NCBI GenBank assembly: GCA_036322835.1
Contig: AP027304.1
Coordinates: forward strand, 2,666,001-2,730,000
DNA: 64,000 nucleotides
Source of the DNA: Tenuifilaceae bacterium CYCD
GTDB taxonomy: Bacteria > Bacteroidota > Bacteroidia > Bacteroidales > Tenuifilaceae
Reading direction: 5' to 3'
Made by a program: the position numbers and the translations under genes
Notes under the pieces: model-generated
What the model saw: only the letters and a program-made list of their open reading frames with translations
Database searches by the model: none
Told to the model about the DNA's origin: nothing
Part shown: in pieces, positions 18,701 through 27,671 of the stretch
Numbering within the stretch: the first letter of the stretch is position 1
How the letters are laid out: each line of letters opens with the position of its first letter

Positions 18701-18918
18701 TTGCCATTTCTTTTAATATTCCTTCTAAGTATTTATCTCCGCTTAAGATAAAGAATGCATCTATTGGATTTGTAACCAGAAATATATTGCTTTGGGCTGC
18801 TATGGATAATTTTGACCCTGAAACCTCTCAAGGTCAAGGCAATATGCAAGGAGGTATGGATTATATGTCATTACCTCAGACTACATCCTATGGATTTAAT
18901 TTAAATCTTACTTTCTAA
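15715..18918 (+). CDS. SusC/RagA-family TonB-dependent outer-membrane transporter, locus 2
   Basis: The 1067-residue protein has a signal peptide ending near residue 22, a carboxypeptidase-D-like regulatory domain, a plug with Leu-Tyr-Val-Ile-Asp-Gly and Ala-Ala-Leu-Tyr-Gly-Leu-Arg-Ala motifs, and a barrel ending Leu-Asn-Leu-Thr-Phe. The first 60 mature residues are almost the same as those of the locus 1 SusC, even at the DNA level, while the barrels differ strongly. The plug begins with Val-Val-Val-Thr-Ala-Leu-Gly-Ile, the subtype shared with locus 3. Its SusD partner follows after 17 bases. The substrate is unknown; the M16 peptidase gene just upstream hints at peptides. Confidence 0.95.
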   Translation: MKKLCVFLASLLLVSVQLVQAQTVRITGTITSSEDGMPLPGVSVIVKGTTIGGATDANGKYEINAPADAQILTFSFVGFKVQDIAIAGRAIIDVVLQSESVEMQEVVVTALGITREKKALGYTVQGVSGDDVVKAGNPNVMTALSGKVAGVEIRQSSGMPGAPSTVLIRGARSFSGTNTPLYVIDGMPISSESDYTSNVTGTAYSNRAMDIDPNDIESINVLKGQAAAALYGLRASNGVIIITTKKGKGAQVGTPVVNFSSSVTIDKVSLMPELQTTYAQGSGFNFKAANSFSWGPKVTDLPNDPTYGGNSNGHPGQFFDPYKAMWVTPKAYKNAENFYDKNGLTFVNSIIISNATSMGNYSIGLGSTNQSGIIDRTGMDRYTAKMGGDFKLTDKWNMGFSGNYSDISMKKLPSGNDSWLFTVYGAPPSYDLNGGAYHQDGTFGKYRQISYRRGAVGVNPYWAIYNNHYYESTKRFFGNAYLEFKPAKWATIKYQIGIDTYGTDNEMYKEMGYGNLPTAAQYTSPTKPTFTYLEPTGGEIHNYGLNRRVINSLLTVSLTHSFTQELNGNLLFGTELDDNQSEFYSAYGTGFTTPGWNNLSNTNTQQSDYDEYHRRTGGVFANLGLDYKGMLFFNATGRYDKVSSMPRDNRGFFYPSASLGFLFTELEPIKGNTILSYGKVRASYAEVGQAADQYSPSPVYVTGGGTSGFLDYGISYPFNGVSGYKLTSTLYDPNLKPQNTSTVELGVELKFLNNRVGLDYSYYNQKASDQIFPVPLAGSTGYSELYMNAGEMVTNGHEIILTASPVKTSNLEWDLSLNFTKSVTEVKKLAEGVESISLGGYETPNIRASAGDSYPTIYGERFARDDQGRILVDDNGLPMVGQFGKIGDVSPDFIVGLNNSFTIMKYVNVSAQLEWKQGGEMYSGSNRLIGLYGTAKFTEDRETPFIYKGYKSDGTPNDIERGGSADNTAYEELYNTLEAIPEAWIEETSFIKLREVAISFNIPSKYLSPLKIKNASIGFVTRNILLWAAMDNFDPETSQGQGNMQGGMDYMSLPQTTSYGFNLNLTF

Positions 18919-18935
18919 TATAAAATAGATAAACT

Positions 18936-20384
18936 ATGAAACTTTTAAAATATATATTTTTAATTTCTTTTTCCTTATTCATGTTTGCTTGCAGCGAAGA
19001 TGCTATGGACGATGTTAATGAGGAAAAGAATGATGCATTGGAGATGGATGCTAAAAACCTAATTCCTGATGCAATTGTTAAATCTGCGTATGAAACCACT
19101 GGTACTGATATGGCTTGGTATACATCTGTGTATATTGAACATAATGCTGGTACATGGGGACAGGCCTATGATGAGGATCATCGAAAAACTTCGAATTCAT
19201 CACAAACTTTAAACAATTCATGGAATGAGTTGTATGATGTAATGAATATTTGTCACACAATAATTTTAAAGACAGACCCAACTACCGGTACTGAAAAAGA
19301 AAACTATTGGTGTAGAGGTGTTGCCCAAATCTTAATGGCATATAATCTTTCAGTTGCAACTGATATGTGGGGTGAAATTCCATATGATGAGGCATTTATG
19401 GGTATGGCTAATTTGAAGCCTAAATACCAAAATCAATCCGAGATTTACCCAATTGTTCAGGGTCTACTTGATGATGGTATTGCAAATATGACTTTGGCTA
19501 CATCGGATTCCAAATATGCTGATAAAGATCTTATTTATGGTGGTGATCGTGCATCTTGGATTAAGGCTGCGTACTCTTTAAAGGCTCGTTACTACTTGAG
19601 ACTTTCTAATAGAAATGCTAATGCTGCTACAAATGCTCTTACTGCATTGGCTAATGGATTTACTTCTATGGATGAGGAGATGTTATTTACTGGTTATGTT
19701 GATGATTTACCTAATGCAAATCCATGGGGTGAATATTGGTATTCGAGGGATCATAATTCAATTTCGGTTAACTTTTATAATATTTTGGATAGCAGGAATG
19801 ATCCTAGGATACCTTGGCTAGTATTAGATGGCTCTATGGGACCTGCTCCTAGTGGCGAATCACAGCAATCTCAAGGTGGGTATTACCAATCCGCATTGTC
19901 TTGTCAAGGGTATGGGTGGACTGCTCCAACACCTTTGATTACTTATCATGAGTTACTTTTCATTGAAACTGAGGCTAAGTTTAGAACTGGTGATGCTACC
20001 TGGACAACCTCGTTACAAAATGCTATTGCGGCTGCTTTTGCATATATAGGTGACCGCTACTGGGGTGAGAGCGTTGGAGATCCTGCAGCATATTATACTG
20101 CTGAAGTTGCTCCTAGATTAACCGCAGGTAATGAGCTAAATGAAATTATGACCCAGAAGTATATTGCTATGTTTGAGGCTCAATCAATGGAAGCATACAA
20201 TGATTACAGGAGAACCGGAATACCTACAATGACAAATCCATTTAACTCTAATACTAACTATGGTTTTGTTAATAGATTCCCTTATGCCTATAGCGAGGTG
20301 TCTAATAATCCAGCAAATGTTCCATCTATCAATGTGTTTACAAGCAAAGTTTGGTGGGCTGGTGGTTCAGAATTAGTAAAATAG
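18936..20384 (+). CDS. SusD-like (type 2) surface lipoprotein, locus 2
   Basis: This 482-residue lipoprotein has a lipobox Met-Phe-Ala-Cys with the lipidated Cys near residue 19. The body resembles the SusD-like type 2 group, with Ala-Thr-Asp-Met-Trp-Gly-Glu-Ile-Pro-Tyr-Asp-Glu-Ala (about 143-155), Leu-Lys-Ala-Arg-Tyr-Tyr-Leu-Arg (about 213) and the C-terminal Tyr-Asn-Asp-Tyr-Arg-Arg-Thr-Gly-Ile-Pro motif (about 425). It pairs with the SusC gene directly upstream as lid and ligand-binding protein at the cell surface. A strong terminator follows. Confidence 0.92.
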   Translation: MKLLKYIFLISFSLFMFACSEDAMDDVNEEKNDALEMDAKNLIPDAIVKSAYETTGTDMAWYTSVYIEHNAGTWGQAYDEDHRKTSNSSQTLNNSWNELYDVMNICHTIILKTDPTTGTEKENYWCRGVAQILMAYNLSVATDMWGEIPYDEAFMGMANLKPKYQNQSEIYPIVQGLLDDGIANMTLATSDSKYADKDLIYGGDRASWIKAAYSLKARYYLRLSNRNANAATNALTALANGFTSMDEEMLFTGYVDDLPNANPWGEYWYSRDHNSISVNFYNILDSRNDPRIPWLVLDGSMGPAPSGESQQSQGGYYQSALSCQGYGWTAPTPLITYHELLFIETEAKFRTGDATWTTSLQNAIAAAFAYIGDRYWGESVGDPAAYYTAEVAPRLTAGNELNEIMTQKYIAMFEAQSMEAYNDYRRTGIPTMTNPFNSNTNYGFVNRFPYAYSEVSNNPANVPSINVFTSKVWWAGGSELVK

Positions 20385-20405
20385 TAATAACATAATTTTA
20401 TTTGT

Positions 20406-20437
20406 AAAGCCGTTGGTAAACAACGGCTTTATTTTGT
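20406..20437 (+). terminator. Terminator after SusC/SusD locus 2
   Basis: A perfect 10-bp stem AAAGCCGTTG (20406-20415) with CAACGGCTTT (20421-20430) and a five-base loop is followed by a T-rich tract. Confidence 0.85.
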
Positions 20438-20499
20438 TTTTAGTATATTTGTTGAGTACATTCGATACGGAATTGGTTCTGTGTTTTAAACTTAAATAA

Positions 20500-21096
20500 A
20501 TGAAAAGGATAGTAATAGCATGTTCTTTTGTAACGCTAATTACTTTAAAGGGTTATACGCAAGATTTGAATAATAATCATATTGGAGTTATTTATTATTC
20601 AGGGGCTAGTACTGTATTGCGCAACGACTTGAGTAAATCTAACGATTTTCGAAACGGCCATGGGTATTTAGTTGGTATATCTTATTATAGAGTATATAAT
20701 GATTACATTTTGTGGGAAAGTGGAATAAATTTTTCCCGAAATTATTATAGAGTTACAAAGGAACTTGACAATTATAGGTGGTCTACGTCTCAACCATTAG
20801 AGATAGTCAGTATCCCTATTTCCCTATTAATTAAGACACGCCAAGGTTTTTTCGTTTCACCGGGTGTGCAGCTAGATTTGGAGGTTAACCATTGGACTAA
20901 ATATATTATAAGTAATCAGTCCGGTTTAGGTTGTTGTTTTTCGATTGGAAAGATTTTTCACATTTCTGAAAATTACTATTTGTTAATGGCTCCAATTGTC
21001 AAAGTGCATTCAATAATATCATTTGGCGATTTTCCTGAGTATAGGTCTATGGAGTATGGTGTTAAATTCGTTATTTCATACGGATTTCTTCAATAG
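20500..21096 (+). CDS. Exported protein, possibly a small outer-membrane beta-barrel
   Basis: This 198-residue protein has a signal peptide (about residues 1-20, ending Gly-Tyr-Thr-Gln). The mature part has alternating hydrophobic and polar residues, many Tyr and a final Phe-Val-Ile-Ser-Tyr-Gly-Phe-Leu-Gln strand, which is consistent with an eight-stranded outer-membrane barrel. I do not recognise the family. It is followed after about 10-13 bases by the MORN-repeat protein gene, so the two form a small unit between SusCD loci 2 and 3. Confidence 0.65.
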   Translation: MKRIVIACSFVTLITLKGYTQDLNNNHIGVIYYSGASTVLRNDLSKSNDFRNGHGYLVGISYYRVYNDYILWESGINFSRNYYRVTKELDNYRWSTSQPLEIVSIPISLLIKTRQGFFVSPGVQLDLEVNHWTKYIISNQSGLGCCFSIGKIFHISENYYLLMAPIVKVHSIISFGDFPEYRSMEYGVKFVISYGFLQ

Positions 21097-21106
21097 TTAT
21101 TTTTTA

Positions 21107-21799
21107 ATGATGGATAGATATTGTTTATTTATGCTGGTATTTTTCACCTTAGGTGAAAATCTGATTTTTGCTCAAAACGCTGATTCTTGTAGAGTACTTA
21201 AGCCTGAAATTTCAGGATATTATAAAGGCCACTGCAAGAGAGGGTTGGCGCATGGCCGTGGCGTTGCTATAGGAATTGATAGATATGAGGGGGAGTTTGT
21301 TAGGGGGAAGCCTTATGGTTATGGAATTTACACTTGGGCTAATGGTGATGTTTATGAGGGGCAATGGGCTCTAGGTGTTAAGAATGGAAATGGAAAACTA
21401 ATTAAAGTAAAATCTGATTCAATTATTGTTGGAAGATGGTATAAAGATAAATTTATATCATTAACAGATAGAGCCTTTTCAGATTATTATATTCAATTAA
21501 AACAGAATGTTGAAAGGGTAATTATTGTTCCTCAAATTGGAGGCGTTGAAAATACAATAGAAATTGTTTTTATTAGAGGCTCTAGTCAGTTTCATGTTAT
21601 GGATAACCTAATATTAAGTGGTAGTTCTGGAAGCGTTCTATCCAATAGTACATTTGTTGGTTTTGAAAATGTAGTTTATCCTTTTGAAGGGAGTGCTAGT
21701 TATACTTCAATTAATAAATTAGGAACAAGCCCACTTAATTGCACTCTAAAGTTTACTATTATAAAGCAAGGGTCTTGGTTAGTTAAAGTGTATTTTTGA
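21107..21799 (+). CDS. Exported MORN-repeat protein
   Basis: I start this protein at the ATG at 21107 (230 residues; a second ATG is at 21110), because a longer frame back to 21023 overlaps the upstream gene and lacks a signal peptide there. From 21107 a signal peptide covers about residues 1-24. Three to four MORN repeats follow, with Gly-Tyr-Tyr-Lys-Gly-His, Arg-Tyr-Glu-Gly-Glu-Phe and Val-Tyr-Glu-Gly-Gln-Trp units. The C-terminal half (from about residue 120) is a beta-rich region with no known motif, ending in a basic hydrophobic strand. MORN repeats bind lipids or proteins; a periplasmic or surface scaffold role is possible. Confidence 0.7.
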   Translation: MMDRYCLFMLVFFTLGENLIFAQNADSCRVLKPEISGYYKGHCKRGLAHGRGVAIGIDRYEGEFVRGKPYGYGIYTWANGDVYEGQWALGVKNGNGKLIKVKSDSIIVGRWYKDKFISLTDRAFSDYYIQLKQNVERVIIVPQIGGVENTIEIVFIRGSSQFHVMDNLILSGSSGSVLSNSTFVGFENVVYPFEGSASYTSINKLGTSPLNCTLKFTIIKQGSWLVKVYF

Positions 21800-21989
21800 T
21801 TTAATTATTTGATTTTTAAGGAATGCTATCTTGTTAAACAATAAAATTATGTTTAATTGCTTTCCTGTAATAAAAAGTAGAGGAATGTTCGAGTTGGAAG
21901 ATGAGTGCTTTCGAGTTTTAATCTCAAGTTTGAAGATAGCGCCTTGAATGTAAGGTCGGAATTTGTTATGATTTTATTGTATTTAATCT

Positions 21990-22021
21990 TTTGAAATCAA
22001 ACTTTTTTTGTATTACATTTG
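21990..22021 (+). promoter_or_regulatory. Bacteroidota-type promoter of SusC/SusD locus 3
   Basis: TTTG at 21990-21993 is followed after a 20-base spacer by TACATTTG at 22014-22021, a full match to the -33/-7 pattern of the main Bacteroidota sigma factor. It lies 37 bases before the SusC start at 22059. Confidence 0.7.
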
Positions 22022-22058
22022 ATCTGTTAACCTATTTTAACAAACCAAACCTTCTTTT

Positions 22059-25000
22059 ATGAGAGGACTGTGTGTATATCTCACAGCTTTTTTTGTATTG
22101 ATAGCCTTTAATCTACTGGCACAGACTGTGAGAATTTCTGGAATTGTCACCTCTTCGGATGGCAACATGCCCTTGCAAGGAGTTTCAATTGTTGTTGTTG
22201 GTTCTGCTGCAGGAACTGTAACTGATTCTGAGGGAAAATACGATTTTACAATTTCTTCTCTAGCTAAGCAGCTAAGATTTAGTTATGTTGGGTTTCAAGC
22301 CCAAGAAGTTGCTATTGCAGGGCGAAGCGTTATTGATGTTGTGCTAGATATTCAGCCAATAGGTGTTAAGGAGGTTACTGTTACCGCATTGGGAATTATG
22401 CGTGCTGAAAAAGCAACAGGTTACGCAATTCAGAGTGTTAGTAGTGAAGATATATCGAAAGTTCGCGAAACAAATATTGTGAATTCTTTACAGGGAAAGA
22501 TATCTGGCGCTATTATTACGAACTCATCTGGAGCAGTTGGCGCTTCTAGCCGAATTGTACTGCGTGGAGCAAATTCGCTCAGTGCCGATAATCAACCTCT
22601 TTTTATCGTGGACGGTATTGTGCTAAATAACTCTAATTTTGGAAATACTTACACCGAAGGAGTAAACAGGGGCAGTGGAATTTCCGATATCAATCCAGAT
22701 GATATCGAAAGTTTGACAGTGCTCAAAGGTCCAAATGCTGCAGCATTATACGGATCAAGAGCAGCGAATGGGGTTGTAATTATTCAAACAAAATCAGCCA
22801 ATAAAGAAAAACGTTTCGGTGTTTCGTTTAATAGTACAACTACATTGGAAACCCCATTACGCTTGCCCGATTTTCAGAATAAGTATGGACAGGGTACTGG
22901 TGGCCAGTTTTCATTCTATGATGGAACGGGTAAAGGCCTGAACGATAATGCGGATGAGAGTTGGGGACCTCAACTTGATATTGGGTTGCTAATTCCACAG
23001 TGGAATTCTCCTGTAATTAATGGTGTACGTCAGGCTACGCCTTGGGTGTCGTATCCGAATAATGTCAAAGATTTTTTTGAACTTGGCAAAACCTTTACAA
23101 ACAACGTTGCAATAGAATCCAGTGGTGATGATTATTCTGTCAGGGTTTCGTATACAAATTCCACTCAAAGTGGCATGGTTCCCAATACCGATTTGAAAAG
23201 GAATACTTTTCAAATAAATGCGTTGGTTTCGCCTTATCGCTACTTAGCGTTGAATGTTTCGGGGAACTATACCAGTACTAAAAGCGAGAATATGCCGGCT
23301 TATGGCTATACTGCCCAAAATGTGATGCAGCAGTTTATGTGGTTTGGACGTCAGGTTGATATTGTTGATTTGAAACAGTATAGAAATTCTGATGGTTCGT
23401 TACGCAATTGGAATTATAATTACCACAATAACCCATATTTTACGCTTTACGAAAATTTAAATGGTGTAGATAGGGATAGGTTGCTGGGACAAGCCACAGT
23501 TACTGTGAAATTGGCAAATTGGCTTAGTTTTAAAACCAGTATAGGGGTCGATTATTATACAAATTATAACACAGCACGGTCGGCTTTTGGTGATGTTGAG
23601 AGCCCCTACGGATATTATGGTGAATCGAAGAGAACATTTAAGGAAGTTAATGCAGATTTCTTGTTGCAGATTAATAAGAGGATTTCTGAGAAGTTGGATT
23701 TCTCTTTAAATCTGGGCGCAAACCGAATGGATCAGTACCAGCAAACTACTAGCGCCAGTGCTTACGAGTTGGCTGTTGAAAATGTTTATACCCTAGAAAA
23801 TTCACGTGTTCCTCTTGTTACTTCAAACTATAAGTCGTTGAAAAGAATAAATAGTTTGTTTTTCAATGGACAAATAGCGTGGAAAAATGCTTTGAGTTTC
23901 GATTTTACGGGTCGAAATGATTGGTCGAGTACTCTCCCCGAGGATAATAATTCATTCTTCTACCCTTCATTTAATGTGTCGGCAATTCTATCCGATTTAT
24001 TCGATATTCAATCACGTACATTGAGTTACGCTAAGATTCGGGCGGGTTGGGCTCAGGTAGGAGCCGATACCGATCCCTATCAGCTATTTCCTGTGTATAG
24101 TTTCGATCAAGGCTGGAACTCTTCAACAAAACTCCCAAATATTTACATTCCTAACGATTATCCTAACAAAAATCTAAAACCACAAATAACTCAATCCTAT
24201 GAGGTTGGTGCAGATTTTAGGTTCTTCTTAAATAGAGTGGGAATCAATTTGACTTACTACAACCAAAAAACTTTTGATCAGATTATTCGTGTACCTATTT
24301 CGGCAACAAATGGATATACTTCTATAATTGTAAATGCGGGGGAAATTGATAATAAGGGTGTTGAATTAACGTTAACAGCAACTCCTGTTAGGCAACGTAA
24401 TGGATTGGAGTGGAACGTAACTGTTAATTTTGCGAAGAATATCAACGAGGTTCACAGTTTGTATAACAACATCGAGAATTACGAGTTGGGCACTTACTGG
24501 GATCTTAAAGTTTTGGCAATTCCCGGAAAACCCTTTGGAGCACTTTACGGTTACGATTTTGCACGAAACGGAAATGGCGAAATTATCAATGTTGATGGAT
24601 TGCCGGTTCAGGGCGATTTAAAGGTTTTAGGTAACTATACTCCCGATTGGATTGGTGGTATAAGCAATGAATTCCGGTATAAGAATCTTAACTTTAGTTT
24701 TTTGATTAATTCTCGGTGGGGCGGTGATATTTATTCTATGACAACAACTTGGGGGCGATACTCTGGTGTGCTCAAGGAGACTCTAAAAGGACGTGAAGGT
24801 GGAATTATTGGAGTTGGCGTAAAGCAGGCAAACGACGGAACTTGGGTGCCAAACGATGTGGTTGTTTCGGCCGAAGAATACAATAAGGCGGCCTACAATA
24901 GCAGTATTGCGTATTCAAGTATATTTGATGCTACCTATGTTAAGTTGCGAGAAGTTCGGCTAGGATTTACTTTCCCCACTTTGGGTAGGACAGCAATAAA

Positions 25001-25166
25001 GGATTTAACGTTTGCAATTGTTGGTAGCAACTTGGCGCTGCTTTACGCTAAAGTGCCACATATCGATCCAGAAACAGCGTTTAGTAACTCCAATGAGCAG
25101 GGTTTGGAATTTGGGCAAATTCCTTCGGCTCGGAGTGTCGGTTTTAACATAGGCTTTAAATTCTAA
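22059..25166 (+). CDS. SusC/RagA-family TonB-dependent outer-membrane transporter, locus 3
   Basis: The 1035-residue protein has a signal peptide ending near Leu-Leu-Ala-Gln (residue 22), a carboxypeptidase-D-like domain with Pro-Leu-Gln-Gly-Val-Ser, and a plug with Val-Thr-Val-Thr-Ala-Leu-Gly-Ile, Leu-Phe-Ile-Val-Asp-Gly and Ala-Ala-Leu-Tyr-Gly-Ser-Arg-Ala motifs. The barrel ends Ile-Gly-Phe-Lys-Phe. It is more diverged from loci 1 and 2 than they are from each other at the N-terminus. It heads a three-gene unit with a SusD-like protein and a second surface lipoprotein. The substrate is unknown. Confidence 0.95.
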   Translation: MRGLCVYLTAFFVLIAFNLLAQTVRISGIVTSSDGNMPLQGVSIVVVGSAAGTVTDSEGKYDFTISSLAKQLRFSYVGFQAQEVAIAGRSVIDVVLDIQPIGVKEVTVTALGIMRAEKATGYAIQSVSSEDISKVRETNIVNSLQGKISGAIITNSSGAVGASSRIVLRGANSLSADNQPLFIVDGIVLNNSNFGNTYTEGVNRGSGISDINPDDIESLTVLKGPNAAALYGSRAANGVVIIQTKSANKEKRFGVSFNSTTTLETPLRLPDFQNKYGQGTGGQFSFYDGTGKGLNDNADESWGPQLDIGLLIPQWNSPVINGVRQATPWVSYPNNVKDFFELGKTFTNNVAIESSGDDYSVRVSYTNSTQSGMVPNTDLKRNTFQINALVSPYRYLALNVSGNYTSTKSENMPAYGYTAQNVMQQFMWFGRQVDIVDLKQYRNSDGSLRNWNYNYHNNPYFTLYENLNGVDRDRLLGQATVTVKLANWLSFKTSIGVDYYTNYNTARSAFGDVESPYGYYGESKRTFKEVNADFLLQINKRISEKLDFSLNLGANRMDQYQQTTSASAYELAVENVYTLENSRVPLVTSNYKSLKRINSLFFNGQIAWKNALSFDFTGRNDWSSTLPEDNNSFFYPSFNVSAILSDLFDIQSRTLSYAKIRAGWAQVGADTDPYQLFPVYSFDQGWNSSTKLPNIYIPNDYPNKNLKPQITQSYEVGADFRFFLNRVGINLTYYNQKTFDQIIRVPISATNGYTSIIVNAGEIDNKGVELTLTATPVRQRNGLEWNVTVNFAKNINEVHSLYNNIENYELGTYWDLKVLAIPGKPFGALYGYDFARNGNGEIINVDGLPVQGDLKVLGNYTPDWIGGISNEFRYKNLNFSFLINSRWGGDIYSMTTTWGRYSGVLKETLKGREGGIIGVGVKQANDGTWVPNDVVVSAEEYNKAAYNSSIAYSSIFDATYVKLREVRLGFTFPTLGRTAIKDLTFAIVGSNLALLYAKVPHIDPETAFSNSNEQGLEFGQIPSARSVGFNIGFKF

Positions 25167-25180
25167 AGTGTTGCATCGTT

Positions 25181-26740
25181 ATGGAAAAGTATAAATCAAA
25201 AATATTAAAAGTATTGTTTCTGGGCTTGGTTATTGTGTTGAGTGCATGTACCAAGGATTTTTCCGAAATCAATAAAAATGAAAACGAAATAGATGGGAAT
25301 GCGGAGCATCCCGATTTGTTGCTCACCCATTCAATAGAGGCCTTGACGGATCAAATTCATGATGTTTGGTTGGGGCATGAAATTGGCTCTTGCTGGGCGC
25401 AGCATATGGCAAAGGTTCAGTACACTGACGAGGATCGTTATTTGATTCGGAATGATGTAATTAATGCTGTTTGGACAGAGTTGTATGCAGGCTCTGGATT
25501 TGAATTTCAACGAATTATCGAAATTGCCGATAAGAACGGATTAGAAAACTATAAAGGAGTTGCCTTGGTTTTAAAGTGCTATTTATTCTCCGTTTTAACC
25601 GATTTGTATGGGGATGTTCCTTATAGTGAGGCTTTTAGTATTAGCACAACTCTAACCCCAAAGTACGATTTTCAGGAAAGCATTTATGTTGATTTGATTG
25701 CTAAACTTGAAGAGGCCAATTCTCTGTTAAATCCTGATGGTACCCCAATTGAAGGCGATATTCTGTACGATAATAGCATAGTTAAATGGAAGAAATTAGC
25801 AAATTCATTAAGGCTTCGTTTGTTACTCCGAATTTCGGATAGACCAGAATATCAGACTCTAGTTACCGAGGAGTTTACAAAGATGTTAGTAACCGATGCT
25901 TCAACGTATCCGATATTTTCTTCAAATGCCGATAATGCTGCATTGGCATATCTGGGTAGTTATCCCAACAATAATCCATTGAACGAAACCTATAAGACCC
26001 GCGATGATCATCGGGTAAGCAAAACCTTGATTGATATGATGTACAGCCCTGCAAATCACGATCATCCCGATTGGAGAATTGTGGTTTATGCAAATACCCC
26101 TTCTGCGGGTGGCTATTGGGTTGGTCTGCCTAATGGATTAACATCGGCGGATGCCGCTGCTTACCTTGGCAATGGTTTAAACATGACTTCAATTATTGGC
26201 GATTACTTTATTCAGCCAGATGCTCCTGGCATGCTCATGAGTTTTTCAGAGTTAAAATTCATTTTGGCCGAGGCTGTTCAACGAGGCTTTATTTCTGGTT
26301 CATCGGTAAGCGTACAGCAGTATTACGAGGACGGGATCTATGCATCGTACCATCAATTCTCCGATGAAATAGTTGAAAATGTTCCAACATATTACCCAGC
26401 ATTCGAGGTTCTTAATATGCGCGTAGATGATTATGCTTCCGATTATTTATTGCACAATGGTGCATGGGATTCTGCCAATCCTTTGAAGTGTATTGCTACT
26501 CAAAAATGGATTGCCATGTTCGATCAGGGACTACAGGCATGGTTTGATTGGCGAAGAACTGGCTTCCCGGTTTTAGTGCCGGCCGCAGATGGTTTAAATA
26601 ATGGAAAAATACCTGTTCGTTTACGTTATCCGTCCGATGAGTATTCTAGGAATGGCGATTGTCTGAATGCCGCTATTGCAAGGCAGGGTGCCGATGATTT
26701 AAATACAAAGGTTTGGTGGGATATCGCTAATAATTATTGA
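25181..26740 (+). CDS. SusD-like (type 2) surface lipoprotein, locus 3
   Basis: This 519-residue lipoprotein has the lipobox Leu-Ser-Ala-Cys, with the lipidated Cys near residue 23. Family features are Leu-Thr-Asp-Leu-Tyr-Gly-Asp-Val-Pro-Tyr-Ser-Glu-Ala (about 139-151), Leu-Arg-Leu-Arg-Leu-Leu-Leu-Arg-Ile-Ser (about 210) and Trp-Phe-Asp-Trp-Arg-Arg-Thr-Gly-Phe-Pro (about 453). It begins 14 bases after its SusC partner and precedes another lipoprotein gene by 18 bases. It should bind the ligand at the cell surface and form the lid of the SusC barrel. Confidence 0.92.
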   Translation: MEKYKSKILKVLFLGLVIVLSACTKDFSEINKNENEIDGNAEHPDLLLTHSIEALTDQIHDVWLGHEIGSCWAQHMAKVQYTDEDRYLIRNDVINAVWTELYAGSGFEFQRIIEIADKNGLENYKGVALVLKCYLFSVLTDLYGDVPYSEAFSISTTLTPKYDFQESIYVDLIAKLEEANSLLNPDGTPIEGDILYDNSIVKWKKLANSLRLRLLLRISDRPEYQTLVTEEFTKMLVTDASTYPIFSSNADNAALAYLGSYPNNNPLNETYKTRDDHRVSKTLIDMMYSPANHDHPDWRIVVYANTPSAGGYWVGLPNGLTSADAAAYLGNGLNMTSIIGDYFIQPDAPGMLMSFSELKFILAEAVQRGFISGSSVSVQQYYEDGIYASYHQFSDEIVENVPTYYPAFEVLNMRVDDYASDYLLHNGAWDSANPLKCIATQKWIAMFDQGLQAWFDWRRTGFPVLVPAADGLNNGKIPVRLRYPSDEYSRNGDCLNAAIARQGADDLNTKVWWDIANNY

Positions 26741-26758
26741 AATTAAACCTGTAAGGTT

Positions 26759-27643
26759 ATGAATTATATATCAAAATTTACAGTGTTGTTTAGTCTGTTT
26801 TTAGCTTTTGCATTGAATTCGTGTCTCGAATCAGAGGATTTATTGACCGAGAATGCTAAAACAGGAGGACTAATTGATGCTACTTCTGCATTACAGTATA
26901 AACCTACCTCTACAGAATCTGTTGATGTGGAGATTCTGATTTATAAAGGACCAACAGTTAAATCTATCGACATTTACAAGAAATATACTCATTATGTTCA
27001 AACCTCTGATGGCGTTTCGGTTTCGGAGTCCGATGAGGTTTTGCTTAAAACTATTACCGTTCAGGAAGATAATTCTCTCGATACATTGCTAATAAACGAT
27101 TCATTTACTTGGGATAATCTTTATCAAGGAATTCTCGAGTTACCTGATGGTTACAATGTTCCTTCTAATCCAGTTAATGCACAGGTTGGCGACTACTATA
27201 CATTACGCTATGTATCGGTTTTAAGCGATGGGCGCGAGGTGGTTAATATCCCTCAAACCTATATTGTGGTGGCAAACTTTTTTGCGGGTTACTATATGTC
27301 GCACTTAATGTATTTCCATCCTACGTTGGGAGGGACTTACCCAACAGAGCCTTACTACGACGATTATTTGCTAAAAGAACTTTTTACCTTGTCTAACGAT
27401 TACTGTACCACTTACTTTGCATTGTGGACAGATGCTGCGATGGATATTCAAATTAATGCTGATAATTCGATATCGTTTGGTATTTCTAATTTTAACTACA
27501 TCGTTAACGAAGGCGATCCTTATGATTTGACCAAAGTTTCGCATTACGACCCAGCTACTCAAACAATTTACTTATACTATAACTATAGTGCGAGTGGTGG
27601 TTATAGGGTATTCTGGGAAACCTTAACTCCTTACTCAAAGTAA
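26759..27643 (+). CDS. Surface lipoprotein of SusC/SusD locus 3
   Basis: The 294-residue protein has a lipoprotein signal with Leu-Asn-Ser-Cys (Cys near residue 22). The mature part is beta-rich with many Tyr, Asp and Thr residues, like the accessory SusE/SusF or DUF1735/DUF4361-type surface glycan- or peptide-binding lipoproteins, though I cannot assign it to one family. No catalytic motif is visible. As the third gene of the unit it probably helps capture the substrate for the SusCD pair. It lies only 28 bases before cysC, with no clear terminator between them, so read-through into cysC is possible. Confidence 0.7.
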   Translation: MNYISKFTVLFSLFLAFALNSCLESEDLLTENAKTGGLIDATSALQYKPTSTESVDVEILIYKGPTVKSIDIYKKYTHYVQTSDGVSVSESDEVLLKTITVQEDNSLDTLLINDSFTWDNLYQGILELPDGYNVPSNPVNAQVGDYYTLRYVSVLSDGREVVNIPQTYIVVANFFAGYYMSHLMYFHPTLGGTYPTEPYYDDYLLKELFTLSNDYCTTYFALWTDAAMDIQINADNSISFGISNFNYIVNEGDPYDLTKVSHYDPATQTIYLYYNYSASGGYRVFWETLTPYSK

Positions 27644-27671
27644 CCATCTATACATTCAAGTGAATTAAATA

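Noticed and set aside
21023-21106. Longer start for the MORN protein inside the upstream gene
   Set aside because: A clear signal peptide begins at the ATG at 21107; the extension overlaps the upstream gene by 74 bases.
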